A DNA stretch of 64,000 bases. Source: Qipengyuania sediminis (lineage in GTDB: Bacteria > Pseudomonadota > Alphaproteobacteria > Sphingomonadales > Sphingomonadaceae). The notes under the pieces are model-generated. The model had not been told where the DNA came from. It saw nothing but the letters and a program-made list of their open reading frames with translations, and did no database searches. The stretch lies in contig NZ_CP037948.1 of the NCBI RefSeq assembly GCF_004358425.1, positions 372,001 through 436,000 on the forward strand. Direction: 5' to 3'. Positions 1-8,440 of the stretch are shown one piece after another. Numbering within the stretch: the stretch's first letter is position 1; the number at the start of each line of letters is the position of its first letter. Made by a program: the position numbers and the translations under genes.

Positions 1-232
1 CTGGGCGGACAGCTATGCGCTCAGCATCGCCGAAGTGATCGGCTGGGCGCTGGTCGGCGCGGTGTTGGCGGTGGCGGCCCAGGCGGGAGATTTCTTCGAG
101 AGTTGGCTCAAGCGCCGGGCGAACAAGAAGGATTCCTCCAACCTCATTCCCGGGCATGGCGGCGTGTTCGACCGGGTCGACGGGCTGCTGCCGGTCGCGA
201 TCGTGACCGGGCTGCTGGCGGCTTTCGCATGA
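1..232 (+). CDS. cdsA: Phosphatidate cytidylyltransferase, C-terminal part (gene begins before window)
   Basis: This is the C-terminal end of the enzyme that makes CDP-diacylglycerol from phosphatidic acid and CTP in the inner membrane. The reading frame is open from base 2. The visible 76 residues hold a membrane helix, then [25 protein letters not shown] and DRVDGLLP, which form the conserved signature near the C-terminus of CdsA proteins. The stop at 230-232 overlaps the dxr start ATG at 229. That is the usual alphaproteobacterial order (uppS-cdsA-dxr-rseP-bamA) and suggests translational coupling. Only the last quarter of the protein is present, so nothing can be said about its start or promoter. 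Confidence 0.93.
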   Translation, partial: WADSYALSIAEVIGWALVGAVLAVAAQAGDFFESWLKRRANKKDSSNLIPGHGGVFDRVDGLLPVAIVTGLLAAFA

Positions 233-1386
233 CGCGCAGCATCACCATCCTGGGCGCGACAGGCTCGGTCGGCGGCTCGACGCTCGACCTCATCCGGCGC
301 GGCCGCGCGGATTGGCGGGTGGAGGCGCTGACCGCGAACAGCCAGGTGGAGGAACTCGCTGTTCTGGCTCGCGAATTCGGTGCAAAGCTGGCGGTTGTGG
401 GCGAGGACGCGCGATTGCCCGCGCTGCGCGAGGCCTTGGCTGGGAGCGGGATCGAGGCCGCGGCCGGCGGGACGGCGCTCACGGAAGCGGCGGCGCGGCC
501 GGCGGACATAACGGTGGCGGCGATCGTCGGCTGCGCGGGTCTCGCGCCGACGATGGCGGCGATCGCACGAGGCGGCACTGTGGCGCTTGCCAACAAGGAG
601 GCGCTGGTGTCGGCCGGCGCGGTGATGACCGCCGCCGTTGCCCGTCACGGTGCGACGCTGCTGCCGGTCGACAGCGAGCATAATGCGATATTTCAATGTC
701 TTGCGGGCAATAGTTCAGACGATGTGCGAAGCATCACGCTGACTGCGAGCGGCGGTCCGTTCAGGAGCTGGGATGCCGCGCGGATTGCAAGCGCGACGCC
801 GGCCGAGGCGGTGGCGCACCCCAACTGGGACATGGGCGCGAAGATCAGCGTCGATTCTGCGACGATGTTCAACAAAGGTCTCGAACTCATTGAAGCCCAT
901 CACCTTTTCCCTGTCGGTCTGGACCGGCTGAAGATCGTCGTCCACCCGCAGAGCGTGATCCATTCGATGGTCGAATACCGTGACGGGTCGACCTTGGCGC
1001 AGCTCGGGCCTGCCGACATGCGCGTGCCAATCGCGAGTTGCCTTGCCTGGCCGCAGCGGATGGCGACGCCGATGCCGCCGCTCGACCTCGCACGGATTGG
1101 CAACTTGTCCTTCGAAGCGCCTGATGAACAACGCTTTCCCGCGACCCGGATCGCGCGCGAGGCGGCCGAGGCGGGGGGGGCGGCGCCTGCGATCCTCAAC
1201 GCCGCGAACGAAGTGGCGGTCGCCGCCTTTCTTGCCGGTCAGATCGGGTTCAGCGACATCGCGGTAACCGTCGAACGGATGCTAAGTCGCTTGAATCATT
1301 TGCCTGCCCCGTCCTCGCTGGAGGAGGTTTTGGGGCTCGACACGCAAACCCGCAAATACACCGCCGAAATGATCGGAAACCGCTGA
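229..1386 (+). CDS. dxr: 1-deoxy-D-xylulose 5-phosphate reductoisomerase
   Basis: Dxr (IspC) carries out the committed NADPH-dependent step of the MEP isoprenoid pathway in the cytoplasm. The 385-residue protein has the usual length. It starts [19 protein letters not shown], a Rossmann NADPH-binding loop. Further along are [11 protein letters not shown], the metal-binding [13 protein letters not shown], the substrate-binding ASGGPFR, and a flexible-loop region with [17 protein letters not shown] followed by [13 protein letters not shown]. An in-frame upstream GTG would extend it into cdsA, but the ATG overlapping the cdsA stop gives the canonical N-terminus and was chosen. It lies between cdsA and rseP with almost no spacing, so it is probably cotranscribed with the envelope genes. 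Confidence 0.97.
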   Translation: MTRSITILGATGSVGGSTLDLIRRGRADWRVEALTANSQVEELAVLAREFGAKLAVVGEDARLPALREALAGSGIEAAAGGTALTEAAARPADITVAAIVGCAGLAPTMAAIARGGTVALANKEALVSAGAVMTAAVARHGATLLPVDSEHNAIFQCLAGNSSDDVRSITLTASGGPFRSWDAARIASATPAEAVAHPNWDMGAKISVDSATMFNKGLELIEAHHLFPVGLDRLKIVVHPQSVIHSMVEYRDGSTLAQLGPADMRVPIASCLAWPQRMATPMPPLDLARIGNLSFEAPDEQRFPATRIAREAAEAGGAAPAILNAANEVAVAAFLAGQIGFSDIAVTVERMLSRLNHLPAPSSLEEVLGLDTQTRKYTAEMIGNR

Positions 1387-1388
1387 TC

Positions 1389-2513
1389 TTGGACGCCGGC
1401 ATTCCGTTCTGGATGTATATCCTCGGCTTCCCGTTGCTGCTGGGGCCGCTGGTGACCTTGCACGAGCTTGGTCATTACCTCGTCGGCCGCTGGTTCGGGG
1501 TCCAGGCGGAGGCGTTCTCGGTCGGCTTCGGCAAGGAGCTTGCGGGCTTCACCGATCGCCATGGCACACGCTGGAAGCTCTCCGCCCTGCCGCTCGGCGG
1601 TTATGTCCAGTTCAAGGGCGACATGAACCCGGCGAGCGTGCCGGAGCGGGGGACCCTCGCTCCCGGCTCGCAGCGCGACGGGACGTTCCAGAATGCGCCG
1701 CTGTGGCAGCGGGCGCTGATCGTGGCGGCGGGGCCGGCGACCAATGTGCTGGTGACGCTGGCGATCTTCGCCGGCTTCTTCATGGCGGTGGGAAAGCCGG
1801 TGCCCGTCGCGCCCGAGCGGCAGCTCACCATCGCGGGATTCGCCGCCAATTCGCCGGCGGAGCGCGCGGGGCTCAGGCCCGGCGACCGCATTACCGCGAT
1901 AGACGGCCGCCCGGTCGCGGATCTGAGATCGCTGCAGGACGCGGTGATGCTCTATCCGGGCAAGCGCCTCGACGTCGCCTTCCTGCGCGACGGTATCGAG
2001 CGCACGGTCCCCGTCACCGCCCGCAGCGTCGAGGTGAAGGACCGCTTCGGCAATGCGAGCCGCATCGGCCTGCTCGGCGTGCGGCCCGCCAGCCATGCCG
2101 ATGGCTATGCGCGGCAGGGGCCCATCGCCGCCATCGGCCTGGCGGTCGAACATTCGGTTCGCATCGTGCGCATGATGGTGACGGGGATCGCGCAGATCTT
2201 CACCGGCGAGCGTTCGGTCAAGGAGCTGGGCGGGCCGGTCAAGATCGCCAAATATTCGGGCGAGCAGTTGAGCCTGGGGCTGCTGGCCTTCGTCAATTTC
2301 GTGGCGCTGATCTCGCTCAATCTCGCCTTCATCAACCTGCTGCCGATCCCGGGCCTCGATGGCGGCCATCTGGCGTTTTACGCGGCGGAGGCGGTGCGCC
2401 GGAAACCGGTGGGTGCGCGCGGCCTGGAACTCGCCTATCGCACCGGGATGGCGCTGGTTCTGGCGCTGATGGTTTTCGTCACGTTCAACGATCTGGTGAG
2501 CCTGGCGGGCTGA
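1389..2513 (+). CDS. rseP: Site-2 (M50) intramembrane metalloprotease RseP
   Basis: RseP cleaves membrane-embedded substrates such as anti-sigma factors and remnant signal peptides. The 374-residue protein has TLHELGHYLVGRWFG near residues 24-38, which is the HExxH zinc site inside the first membrane helix. A single PDZ domain follows at about residues 140-220 (FAANSPAERAGLRPGDRIT). The second conserved motif is INLLPIPGLDGGHL near residue 315, where the Asp is the third zinc ligand. Further membrane helices lie at both ends. The start is a TTG two bases after the dxr stop; the next in-frame ATG is eight codons in. E. coli RseP has two PDZ domains, so this is the shorter one-PDZ form. It sits directly upstream of bamA, as is common in this class. 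Confidence 0.95.
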   Translation: MDAGIPFWMYILGFPLLLGPLVTLHELGHYLVGRWFGVQAEAFSVGFGKELAGFTDRHGTRWKLSALPLGGYVQFKGDMNPASVPERGTLAPGSQRDGTFQNAPLWQRALIVAAGPATNVLVTLAIFAGFFMAVGKPVPVAPERQLTIAGFAANSPAERAGLRPGDRITAIDGRPVADLRSLQDAVMLYPGKRLDVAFLRDGIERTVPVTARSVEVKDRFGNASRIGLLGVRPASHADGYARQGPIAAIGLAVEHSVRIVRMMVTGIAQIFTGERSVKELGGPVKIAKYSGEQLSLGLLAFVNFVALISLNLAFINLLPIPGLDGGHLAFYAAEAVRRKPVGARGLELAYRTGMALVLALMVFVTFNDLVSLAG

Positions 2514-2865
2514 CCCGTCACACGCTTCACGAGCAGTCCCACGCCAATCGCTTGGGTTCCTGTCGAGCGCAGTCGAGACACCGGGGCGGGCCTCGCGACG
2601 CCGCGCGGGGCGAACGGATATGGGATGATAGCCTGTTTGGGACCTGGCGCCCGGCCCCCAAGCAACCTTGTGTTCAGCTTGAAAGCGCGATCTGGCCGTG
2701 GGCGAGGGACCGGGACGGGCCGCCGCAGCGCTTGATTGCAGGGCCACCTTCGGGCAAGGGGGCGGCCTTCGCGCCGGGCCGGTGCGCGGAGCCAATGCCG
2801 AGGCGGCATTGCCATGTTCCGGGACCCGCGATGCAGGGCCCATTGACTGAGGGACGGAACCTTTC
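2514..2865 (+). other. Intergenic region between rseP and bamA
   Basis: This is 352 bases without a convincing gene. It contains a short dispersed-repeat-like sequence, TGTCGAGCGCAGTCGAGACA at 2561-2580, resembling the half of the inverted repeat near 9571-9599. A possible -35 hexamer TTGACT lies at 2843-2848, and a purine-rich GAGGGACGG at 2849-2857 serves as the likely ribosome-binding site for bamA. No convincing -10 box or terminator is evident. The gap makes it possible that bamA has its own promoter here. Confidence 0.5.
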
Positions 2866-5553
2866 TTGTCGACATCTGATCTCGTGACCGCCCGCTCCGG
2901 GCTCGCCATGCCCACTTCGCGCATCGCTGCGGCTTTGCTCGCCGGGACCATGTTGGCGGGGGCGGCACCGCTGACCGCACAGACCGCCCAGCAGCCTGCA
3001 ACGCCCCCCGCAGCGGCCCCGGCCCCGGCGACGGAGCTGGTGCGAACCCTTGCGGTCGCCGGCGCGCAGCGGTTGGAGCCCAACACCATTCTGTCCTATA
3101 TCCGCCTGCGTCCGGGCGATCCCTGGAACCAGGCGGCGGGCGACCAGGTGCTGAAGGAGCTCTACGCCACCGAGCTGTTCTCCAACGCCACGGTCGCTTT
3201 CGAAGCGGGCAATGTGGTCATCACCGTGGTGGAGAACCCGGTCGTCAACCGCATCCTCCTGGAAGGCAACAAGCGGATCAAGGAGGACAAGATTCTTCCC
3301 GAGATCAAGCTCGCGCCGCGGCAGATCTTCACTCGCTCCAAGGTCCGCGCCGACGTCGCGCGCATCATCGAACTCTACAAGCGACAGGGCCGCTTTGCCG
3401 CCACGGTCGAGCCCAAGATGGTGCAGCTGGCGCAGAACCGCGTCGATGTCGTGTTCGAGATCAGCGAGGGGCCCAAATCCAAGGTTCGCCAGATCAATAT
3501 CATCGGCAACGAAGCCTTCGACGACGGCGAGCTGAAGGGCGAGATGGTGACGAAGGAGGCGCGGCTGCTCTCCTTTTTCAGCTCCAACACCAGCTACGAC
3601 CCCGACCGGCTCGCCTTCGACCAGCAGAAGCTGCGCCAGTTCTATCTGACGCAGGGCTACGCCGATTTCCGCGTCGTCTCGGCCGTTGCCGAGCTGACGC
3701 CCGACAAGGAAGACTTCATCATCACCTATGTGGTGGAGGAAGGCGAGCGCTACAAATTCGGCGATGTGAAGGTCGACAGCCAGCTGCGCGATTTCGACGG
3801 CACCCAGCTCGCCAGCAATCTGCCGATGAAGACCGGCGATTTCTACAATGCCAAGCTGGTCGAGGATACGGTGGAGCAGTTCACCGATCTCGCCGGCACC
3901 TTCGGCTACGCCTTCGCCGATGTCGATCCGCAGTTCAGCCGCAACAAGGACACGCTGACGATGGACGTCAGCTTCGTCCTCAAGGAAGCGCCGCGCGTCT
4001 ATGTCGAGCGGGTGGACGTCAACGGCAATACGCTGACCCAGGACAAGGTCGTCCGCCGCGAATTCCGCTTGGCGGAAGGCGATGCGTTCAACACGCTGTC
4101 GGTCAAGCGCACCACGGCGCGCATCCGCTCGCTGGGCTATTTCCAGGAGAATTTCGAGGTCGAGCAGAAGGACGGATCGGCCCCGGACCGGATCGTGCTC
4201 GAAGCCAATGTCGAGGAGAAGGCGACCGGCGAGCTGCAGCTGTCGGCCGGGTTCAGCTCGATCGAGAACTTCATCCTGCAGGGCGCGATCCGCCAGCGCA
4301 ACTTCCGCGGCCGCGGTCAGACGGTGGGGCTCAGCATCAACTATTCCTCGTTCTCGCAAAGCGCGCAGGCGAGCTTCACCGAGCCCTACCTGTTCGACAA
4401 GAACGTCTCCGCCGGCGTCGATATCTACCGCCGCGATCTTTCCAATTTCAACTTCACCGGTGGCGACCGGAACACCACCTTCGAGCAGACCACCACCGGC
4501 GGTTCGCTGCGGATCGGGGTGCCGCTTACCGAATATGCCTCGGTCATCGGCAGCTACACGCTGAACCTTGACGATATCACGCTCGACGAGAACATCTATT
4601 TCAGCGACCGGCAGAACCCGCCGCTGTTCGAATGCGATCCGCTGATCGCCGGCCGCTATCTGTGCGATGCGATCGGCAGCCGGACCAGCTCGATCCTGGG
4701 GCTCACGGTGGCGCTCGACACCACTGACAGCCGCGTGCGGCCCACGCGCGGGCGCTCGATCGCTTTGACCGGCGAGGTTGCGGGGCTGGGGGGAGACACC
4801 AAATACTTTCGCCTGCGCGGCCGCGCGGCGCAGTTCTGGCCGATCGGCGGCGGCTTCGTCTTCTCGCTTTCGGGCGAAGGCGGCGCGATCCGCAGCTTCG
4901 AGGATCGCGGCATCGCGGGGCAGGACGATGTGCGGCTGAACGACCGCTTCTTCCTCGGCGAACCGCAGATCCGCGGGTTCGACATCCGCGGCGTCGGCCC
5001 GCGCGTGCTGCGCTACCCTTACGACGCGGACGGCAATCTCATCACCGATCGCGAGCGGATCGGCGACGATGCGATCGGCGGCAACGCTTATTACCTCGGC
5101 CGCGCGGAGATCGAGATTCCGCTCGGCGCGGGCGCGCGCGAGCTGGGCCTGCGTCCCTCCGTCTTCGTCGATGTGGGCGCGCTGTTCAATGTAACGCGCC
5201 CGCTGCTGACGCAGAACCTGCCCGGCAATACGATCTTCATCCCCTCGCGCGATGCGAACGGGGTGCCGCTGTTCTTCTTCGCGGGCGATCCCGCCACGCC
5301 GGCCGACGACCGGACGCTGGCGATCCCCCCCGGGGGCACGGTGCCGGCCGGTTTCGTCGCGCTCGGCCAGTCGACCGATCCGTTCCAGGAGGTCTTCCTG
5401 GGCGATACGGCGTCCCCGCGCGTTTCGGTCGGGATCGGGGTCAACTGGAATTCGCCCTTCGGTCCCTTACGGATCGATCTCGCCCATGCGATCAAGAAAG
5501 AGCCGGGCGATGACACCAAGCTCTTTTCCTTCAACGTAGGAACCCAGTTCTGA
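2866..5553 (+). CDS. bamA: Outer membrane protein assembly factor BamA
   Basis: BamA is the central subunit of the BAM complex that folds beta-barrel proteins into the outer membrane. The 895-residue protein has an N-terminal signal peptide (AALLAGTMLAGAAPLTAQ), five POTRA domains over roughly residues 55-435 and a C-terminal Omp85 barrel. The barrel carries the lock motif PQIRGFDIRG and ends in the typical terminal Phe (NVGTQF). The start chosen is TTG at 2866, which has GAGGGA upstream. GTG 2884 or ATG 2908 are also possible and would leave the signal peptide intact. The stop overlaps the ompH-like start by one base (TGATG), so the chaperone is translationally coupled. Confidence 0.97.
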   Translation: MSTSDLVTARSGLAMPTSRIAAALLAGTMLAGAAPLTAQTAQQPATPPAAAPAPATELVRTLAVAGAQRLEPNTILSYIRLRPGDPWNQAAGDQVLKELYATELFSNATVAFEAGNVVITVVENPVVNRILLEGNKRIKEDKILPEIKLAPRQIFTRSKVRADVARIIELYKRQGRFAATVEPKMVQLAQNRVDVVFEISEGPKSKVRQINIIGNEAFDDGELKGEMVTKEARLLSFFSSNTSYDPDRLAFDQQKLRQFYLTQGYADFRVVSAVAELTPDKEDFIITYVVEEGERYKFGDVKVDSQLRDFDGTQLASNLPMKTGDFYNAKLVEDTVEQFTDLAGTFGYAFADVDPQFSRNKDTLTMDVSFVLKEAPRVYVERVDVNGNTLTQDKVVRREFRLAEGDAFNTLSVKRTTARIRSLGYFQENFEVEQKDGSAPDRIVLEANVEEKATGELQLSAGFSSIENFILQGAIRQRNFRGRGQTVGLSINYSSFSQSAQASFTEPYLFDKNVSAGVDIYRRDLSNFNFTGGDRNTTFEQTTTGGSLRIGVPLTEYASVIGSYTLNLDDITLDENIYFSDRQNPPLFECDPLIAGRYLCDAIGSRTSSILGLTVALDTTDSRVRPTRGRSIALTGEVAGLGGDTKYFRLRGRAAQFWPIGGGFVFSLSGEGGAIRSFEDRGIAGQDDVRLNDRFFLGEPQIRGFDIRGVGPRVLRYPYDADGNLITDRERIGDDAIGGNAYYLGRAEIEIPLGAGARELGLRPSVFVDVGALFNVTRPLLTQNLPGNTIFIPSRDANGVPLFFFAGDPATPADDRTLAIPPGGTVPAGFVALGQSTDPFQEVFLGDTASPRVSVGIGVNWNSPFGPLRIDLAHAIKKEPGDDTKLFSFNVGTQF

Positions 5554-6248
5554 TGACCAAGCTTGCCCTTTTGCTGGCCGCCGCCGCGGCGGTCGCGACC
5601 ACTGCTTCTCCGGCTGCCGCGCAGGTCGCCGGGATCGCCACCAGCAGCACCGAAGGCGTGTTCTTCCGCGCCGCCGCGCGCACCGCCGCCTATCAGCAGA
5701 TCCAGACGCAATATGCGGCGCAGATCCAGCAGATCGGCACCGTGCGGACCGAGATCCAGACGCTGGTGAAGAGCCTCGACACGAACAACGACAACCAGCT
5801 TTCGGATGCCGAGCGGCGTGCGAAGCCCGCGGTGGTGACGCAGATCCAGCAGAAGGAGCAGCAGATCAATACGCTCGCCGCTCCGATCTCGCTGGCGCAG
5901 GCCTATGCGCTCGACCAGATCGCGCGTGAATATGATGCGGCGCGCCAGCAGGTGGTGACGGCGAAGCGCATTCAGCTGCTGCTGTCGCCCGATGCGATCC
6001 AGTGGGGCCCGCCGACGGTGGATGTGACCGACGACATCCTGGCCGCGCTCAACACCCGCCGCCCGACCGTGCCGATCGCGGTGCCCGCGGGCTGGCAGCC
6101 CTCGCAGCAGATCGCGCAGCTTCACCAGACGATACAGCAGATCTCGCTCGCCGCCGCGCAGCAGCAGGCGGCGCAGGCGCAGGCCGCACCGGCAGCGACC
6201 ACGCCCGCGCAGCCCGCGTCGCAGCCGCCGCGTCCGGCGGGTCGCTAA
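5553..6248 (+). CDS. Skp/OmpH-family periplasmic chaperone with an EF-hand-like loop
   Basis: This is a 231-residue OmpH-like protein next to bamA, where Skp normally holds unfolded outer-membrane proteins in the periplasm. It starts with a signal peptide ending near AAAQ (residue 24). A long helical Gln/Ala-rich coiled-coil region follows ([39 protein letters not shown]), then a Pro/Ala/Gln tail. The spacing of hydrophobic and Gln positions fits the tentacle helices of Skp. Residues 76-87 read [12 protein letters not shown], which matches the 12-residue calcium-binding EF-hand loop pattern. That is unusual in Skp and may set the tip of the hairpin. Family assignment rests on context, coiled coil and signal peptide rather than a strong motif. 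Confidence 0.82.
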   Translation: MTKLALLLAAAAAVATTASPAAAQVAGIATSSTEGVFFRAAARTAAYQQIQTQYAAQIQQIGTVRTEIQTLVKSLDTNNDNQLSDAERRAKPAVVTQIQQKEQQINTLAAPISLAQAYALDQIAREYDAARQQVVTAKRIQLLLSPDAIQWGPPTVDVTDDILAALNTRRPTVPIAVPAGWQPSQQIAQLHQTIQQISLAAAQQQAAQAQAAPAATTPAQPASQPPRPAGR

Positions 6249-6250
6249 GC

Positions 6251-6709
6251 GTGAGCGAAAGCGGGGGCGGGGCCATGGATGTGGTGGAGGTGCTGAAGCG
6301 CCTCCCCCACCGCTACCCCCTGCTGCTCGTCGATCGGGTGCTGGAGCTGGTTCCCGACAGCCGCATCCGCGCGGTCAAGGCGGTCAGCTTCAACGAGCCG
6401 TTCTTTCAGGGCCACTTCCCCGGCGCGCCGATCATGCCGGGGGTGTTGCAGATCGAGGCGCTGGCGCAGGCCGCCGGCGTGCTTGCGATCGAGACCCTGG
6501 GGCTCAAGGACTCCGGGCAGCTCGTCTATTTCATGGCGATCGAGAACGCCAAGTTCCGCGCCCCCGTGACGCCGGGCTGCCTGCTCGAGCTCGAGGCGGA
6601 ATTCGTCCAGAAGCGCGCGCGGGTATGCAAATTCGCCGGCAAGGCCAGCGTCGAAGGCAGGACGACCTGCGAGGCCGCCTTCACGGCCATGATCGCCGAT
6701 GCGCCCTGA
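6251..6709 (+). CDS. fabZ: 3-hydroxyacyl-[acyl-carrier-protein] dehydratase FabZ
   Basis: FabZ dehydrates 3-hydroxyacyl-ACP in fatty acid elongation. The protein shows [19 protein letters not shown] near the N-terminus, then the hot-dog active-site segment [20 protein letters not shown] with the catalytic His and Glu, and [16 protein letters not shown]. The GTG at 6251 gives 152 residues; the in-frame ATG at 6275, preceded by a G-rich stretch, would give 144, and both are plausible. In many Gram-negatives lpxD and lpxA flank fabZ next to bamA, but here fabZ directly follows ompH with no lpx gene on either side. Confidence 0.95.
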   Translation: MSESGGGAMDVVEVLKRLPHRYPLLLVDRVLELVPDSRIRAVKAVSFNEPFFQGHFPGAPIMPGVLQIEALAQAAGVLAIETLGLKDSGQLVYFMAIENAKFRAPVTPGCLLELEAEFVQKRARVCKFAGKASVEGRTTCEAAFTAMIADAP

Positions 6710-6720
6710 CATTTGTTTTT

Positions 6721-6942
6721 CGAACCGACCTCCGTCGGTTCGTCCTCGGCGCTATTCCTCCCTTCGGTCGGACACCTGCGGGCGGCCGTTCGGCCTTGCG
6801 GTCCGCTGGGCGCGGACCGGGTTGGCTGTGCAACGATATGCTGCCTCGGACCGCAGGTCCGCAAGGGCAACCGCCCGCCCCGCAGGTGCCCCGAACGCAG
6901 TGAGGGAACAGCGCCGAGGACGCGCCCGCGGAGGCGGGTGCG
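6721..6942. repeat. Large composite inverted repeat (about 220 bp) between fabZ and rpmE
   Basis: Two long arms, about 6741-6805 and 6857-6922, are imperfect reverse complements. CGTCCTCGGCGCTATTCC at 6741 pairs with the complement ending at 6922, and CACCTGCGGG and the CTTGCGG block also match. Each arm is capped on the outside by its own hairpin. CGAACCGAC-CTCC-GTCGGTTCG at 6721-6742 is a perfect 9-bp stem; CGCGCCCGC-GGAG-GCGGGTGCG at 6921-6942 has one G-T pair. The two loops, CTCC and GGAG, are complementary. The whole unit could fold into one long structured RNA. It has no plausible protein and looks like a dispersed, REP/MITE-like intergenic element. The rest of 6710-7059 holds no other gene. 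Confidence 0.8.
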
Positions 6943-7059
6943 CAATCGAGGAGTCCGACCGTTCGTCAAACTTGCGTTTTGGCAGGACGCTCGCTATCGG
7001 CGCCGCTTTCCCAAACAGCTGGACCGGTCGGAACCGTTCCGAAGCTATGGAGCACGCGC

Positions 7060-7284
7060 ATGAAGTCCGAAGGCCATCCCGACTACCACATGATCACCGT
7101 CAAGATGACCGACGGCACCGAGTTCCAGACCCGCAGCACCTGGGGCAAGGAAGGCGATACGCTGGCGCTCGACATCGACCCCACCAGCCACCCGGCCTGG
7201 ACCGGCGGAAAGCAGCAGATTCAAGAGGGCGGCCGCGTCGCCGCCTTCAACAAGCGCTTCGGCGGGCTCACGCTCAAGAAATAA
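7060..7284 (+). CDS. rpmE: 50S ribosomal protein L31
   Basis: This is a small 74-residue ribosomal protein of the large subunit. It starts [19 protein letters not shown] and contains [24 protein letters not shown] and the C-terminal [14 protein letters not shown], all typical of alphaproteobacterial L31. The Cys residues that bind zinc in the C+ form are absent, so this is the zinc-independent type. A rho-independent terminator follows at 7319-7352. The gene appears monocistronic, separated from fabZ by a structured repeat. Confidence 0.96.
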   Translation: MKSEGHPDYHMITVKMTDGTEFQTRSTWGKEGDTLALDIDPTSHPAWTGGKQQIQEGGRVAAFNKRFGGLTLKK

Positions 7285-7318
7285 GCGCTGCAACGGGCTT
7301 GGTGGCCTCGGCCACCGG

Positions 7319-7352
7319 AGAAGGGCGGTCCGACGGGGCCGCCCTTTTCATT
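7319..7352 (+). terminator. Rho-independent terminator after rpmE
   Basis: The hairpin AAGGGCGGTCC-GAC-GGGGCCGCCCTT at 7321-7346 runs into TTTTC, the form of an intrinsic terminator. A separate perfect stem GGTGGC-CTCG-GCCACC lies just upstream at 7301-7316. Confidence 0.85.
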
Positions 7353-7468
7353 TCCCGCGACCCAACCAGTTCCCTCCTCGGACCTGACCTGATCCGGGCC
7401 AGGGCCTTCTTCGGGGCGTGGCGCCGGAAGAAGGCGGGGTGACGATGGCTGTGAACTGGCGACTTGGG

Positions 7469-8101
7469 TCACCACCCCCACGGCTTTTCGCGGTACCATT
7501 TGGTGATCACATACTTCACCCCCCGCCGTACCTTCATGCCGTGGTGGAGCGTGTTAGGGTTGGGGCTGCCGTCCGCGCGGCGGTTGTTCCAGCAGACGAG
7601 CGTGCCGGTCTGCGGCTGGAAGGTCTTGTCGATGCACTTGAAGCGGGTGCCGCCGCCCGCCTCGACCGCGTTCAGATAGACCATGAAGGTCCAGGTCCGC
7701 TGGCCCGCGACGCTGGTGTAGCGGTCCCAATCGGCGCCGCCGGGGTTGAAGTAGTCGCAATGGGCCTTGAACTCCTGCCCTTCGGCATAGCGCTGGCCCT
7801 GCACCGGCTCGCCATGCGCGGGGTCGATGCCGTTGAGGGCGAAAAGACGCGCTTCGAGTTCCCCGACAGCCGGAAGCCCCGCATCGAGATCGCAGGTTTC
7901 GCTGGTGCGGAAAGCGGCGTCGCCATTGGCATCGGCGAGAGTCGAGGGGCGGCGCTCGGCCTCGATCCTTTCGATGAGAGCCGCGCACAGGTCGGCGGGC
8001 AGGAAGCCGGTTACGCGGAACAGTTCGAGCCTGTCGCTGGGCACCCGCTGCACCCCTGGCCCCGCCATGAGTCGTGCCGCCGAAGATTCGCCTGGGCCCA
8101 T
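7469..8101 (-). CDS. 2-oxoglutarate/Fe(II) dioxygenase of the prolyl 4-hydroxylase type
   Basis: This 210-residue protein belongs to the P4Hc family, which hydroxylates a peptide or small substrate using iron, oxygen and 2-oxoglutarate. The iron ligands are visible as H114-C-D116 (FKAHCDYFNPG) and H186 (TLHHGMKVRRG). K196 in GVKYVITKWYRE fits the 2-oxoglutarate-binding Lys. YLNAVEAGGGTRF is the conserved beta-strand region before the distal His. There is no signal peptide, so it is probably cytoplasmic. It stands alone between rpmE and tRNA-His. The substrate cannot be told from sequence; bacterial relatives modify elongation factors or unknown peptides. Confidence 0.88.
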   Translation of the reverse strand: MGPGESSAARLMAGPGVQRVPSDRLELFRVTGFLPADLCAALIERIEAERRPSTLADANGDAAFRTSETCDLDAGLPAVGELEARLFALNGIDPAHGEPVQGQRYAEGQEFKAHCDYFNPGGADWDRYTSVAGQRTWTFMVYLNAVEAGGGTRFKCIDKTFQPQTGTLVCWNNRRADGSPNPNTLHHGMKVRRGVKYVITKWYREKPWGW

Positions 8102-8233
8102 CGTGCCAGCCTAGCCTGCGGGGCGGGTCGGGGACAACGCGCAAGATCGTTGCGCTGTGGGGGCGGACCGGCGCTTTTGTGCTTCCCAATTCCACGCCCC
8201 CGTGCAACACCGGCGACCTGCCGCCATGGCCGC

Positions 8234-8261
8234 TTGACGCGTACCGGCGGCGGACTACAGC
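8234..8261 (+). promoter_or_regulatory. Candidate promoter of tRNA-His
   Basis: TTGACG at 8234-8239 and TACAGC at 8256-8261 are separated by 16 bases, about 40 bases before the mature tRNA. A similar TTGACC-17-TACATG pair precedes tRNA-Met, which supports the call. Confidence 0.45.
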
Positions 8262-8303
8262 CCCGCCGCGAGCGCCGGCACGTGCCGGCACGCGGGGCAT
8301 GTG

Positions 8304-8380
8304 GCGATCGTAGCTCAGTTGGTTAGAGCGCCGGTTTGTGGTACCGGAGGTCGCGGGTTCGGATCCCGTCGATCGCCCCA
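8304..8380 (+). tRNA. tRNA-His (GTG)
   Basis: A full cloverleaf is present. The acceptor GCGATCG pairs with CGATCGC, the D arm is GCTCAGTTGGTTAGAGC, and the anticodon arm is CCGGT-TTGTGGT-ACCGG with anticodon GTG. The T arm is GCGGG-TTCGGAT-CCCGT, and CCA is encoded at the end. The G at 8303, opposite discriminator C, matches the extra G-1 typical of tRNA-His. Confidence 0.97.
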
Positions 8381-8440
8381 TTTCCCCCGACTTCTGACGG
8401 TCCGCGAATGCGGCCCACTATGCCGGGAAAACCACCCAAT

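Noticed and set aside
2674..4359. 561-codon open frame on the minus strand opposite bamA
   Set aside because: It is antisense to a clear bamA, has no family motif and no ribosome-binding site. Such long frames are common in high-GC DNA.
6699..7442. Open frames across the fabZ-rpmE gap
   Set aside because: They are translations of the inverted repeat and of rpmE in the wrong frame.
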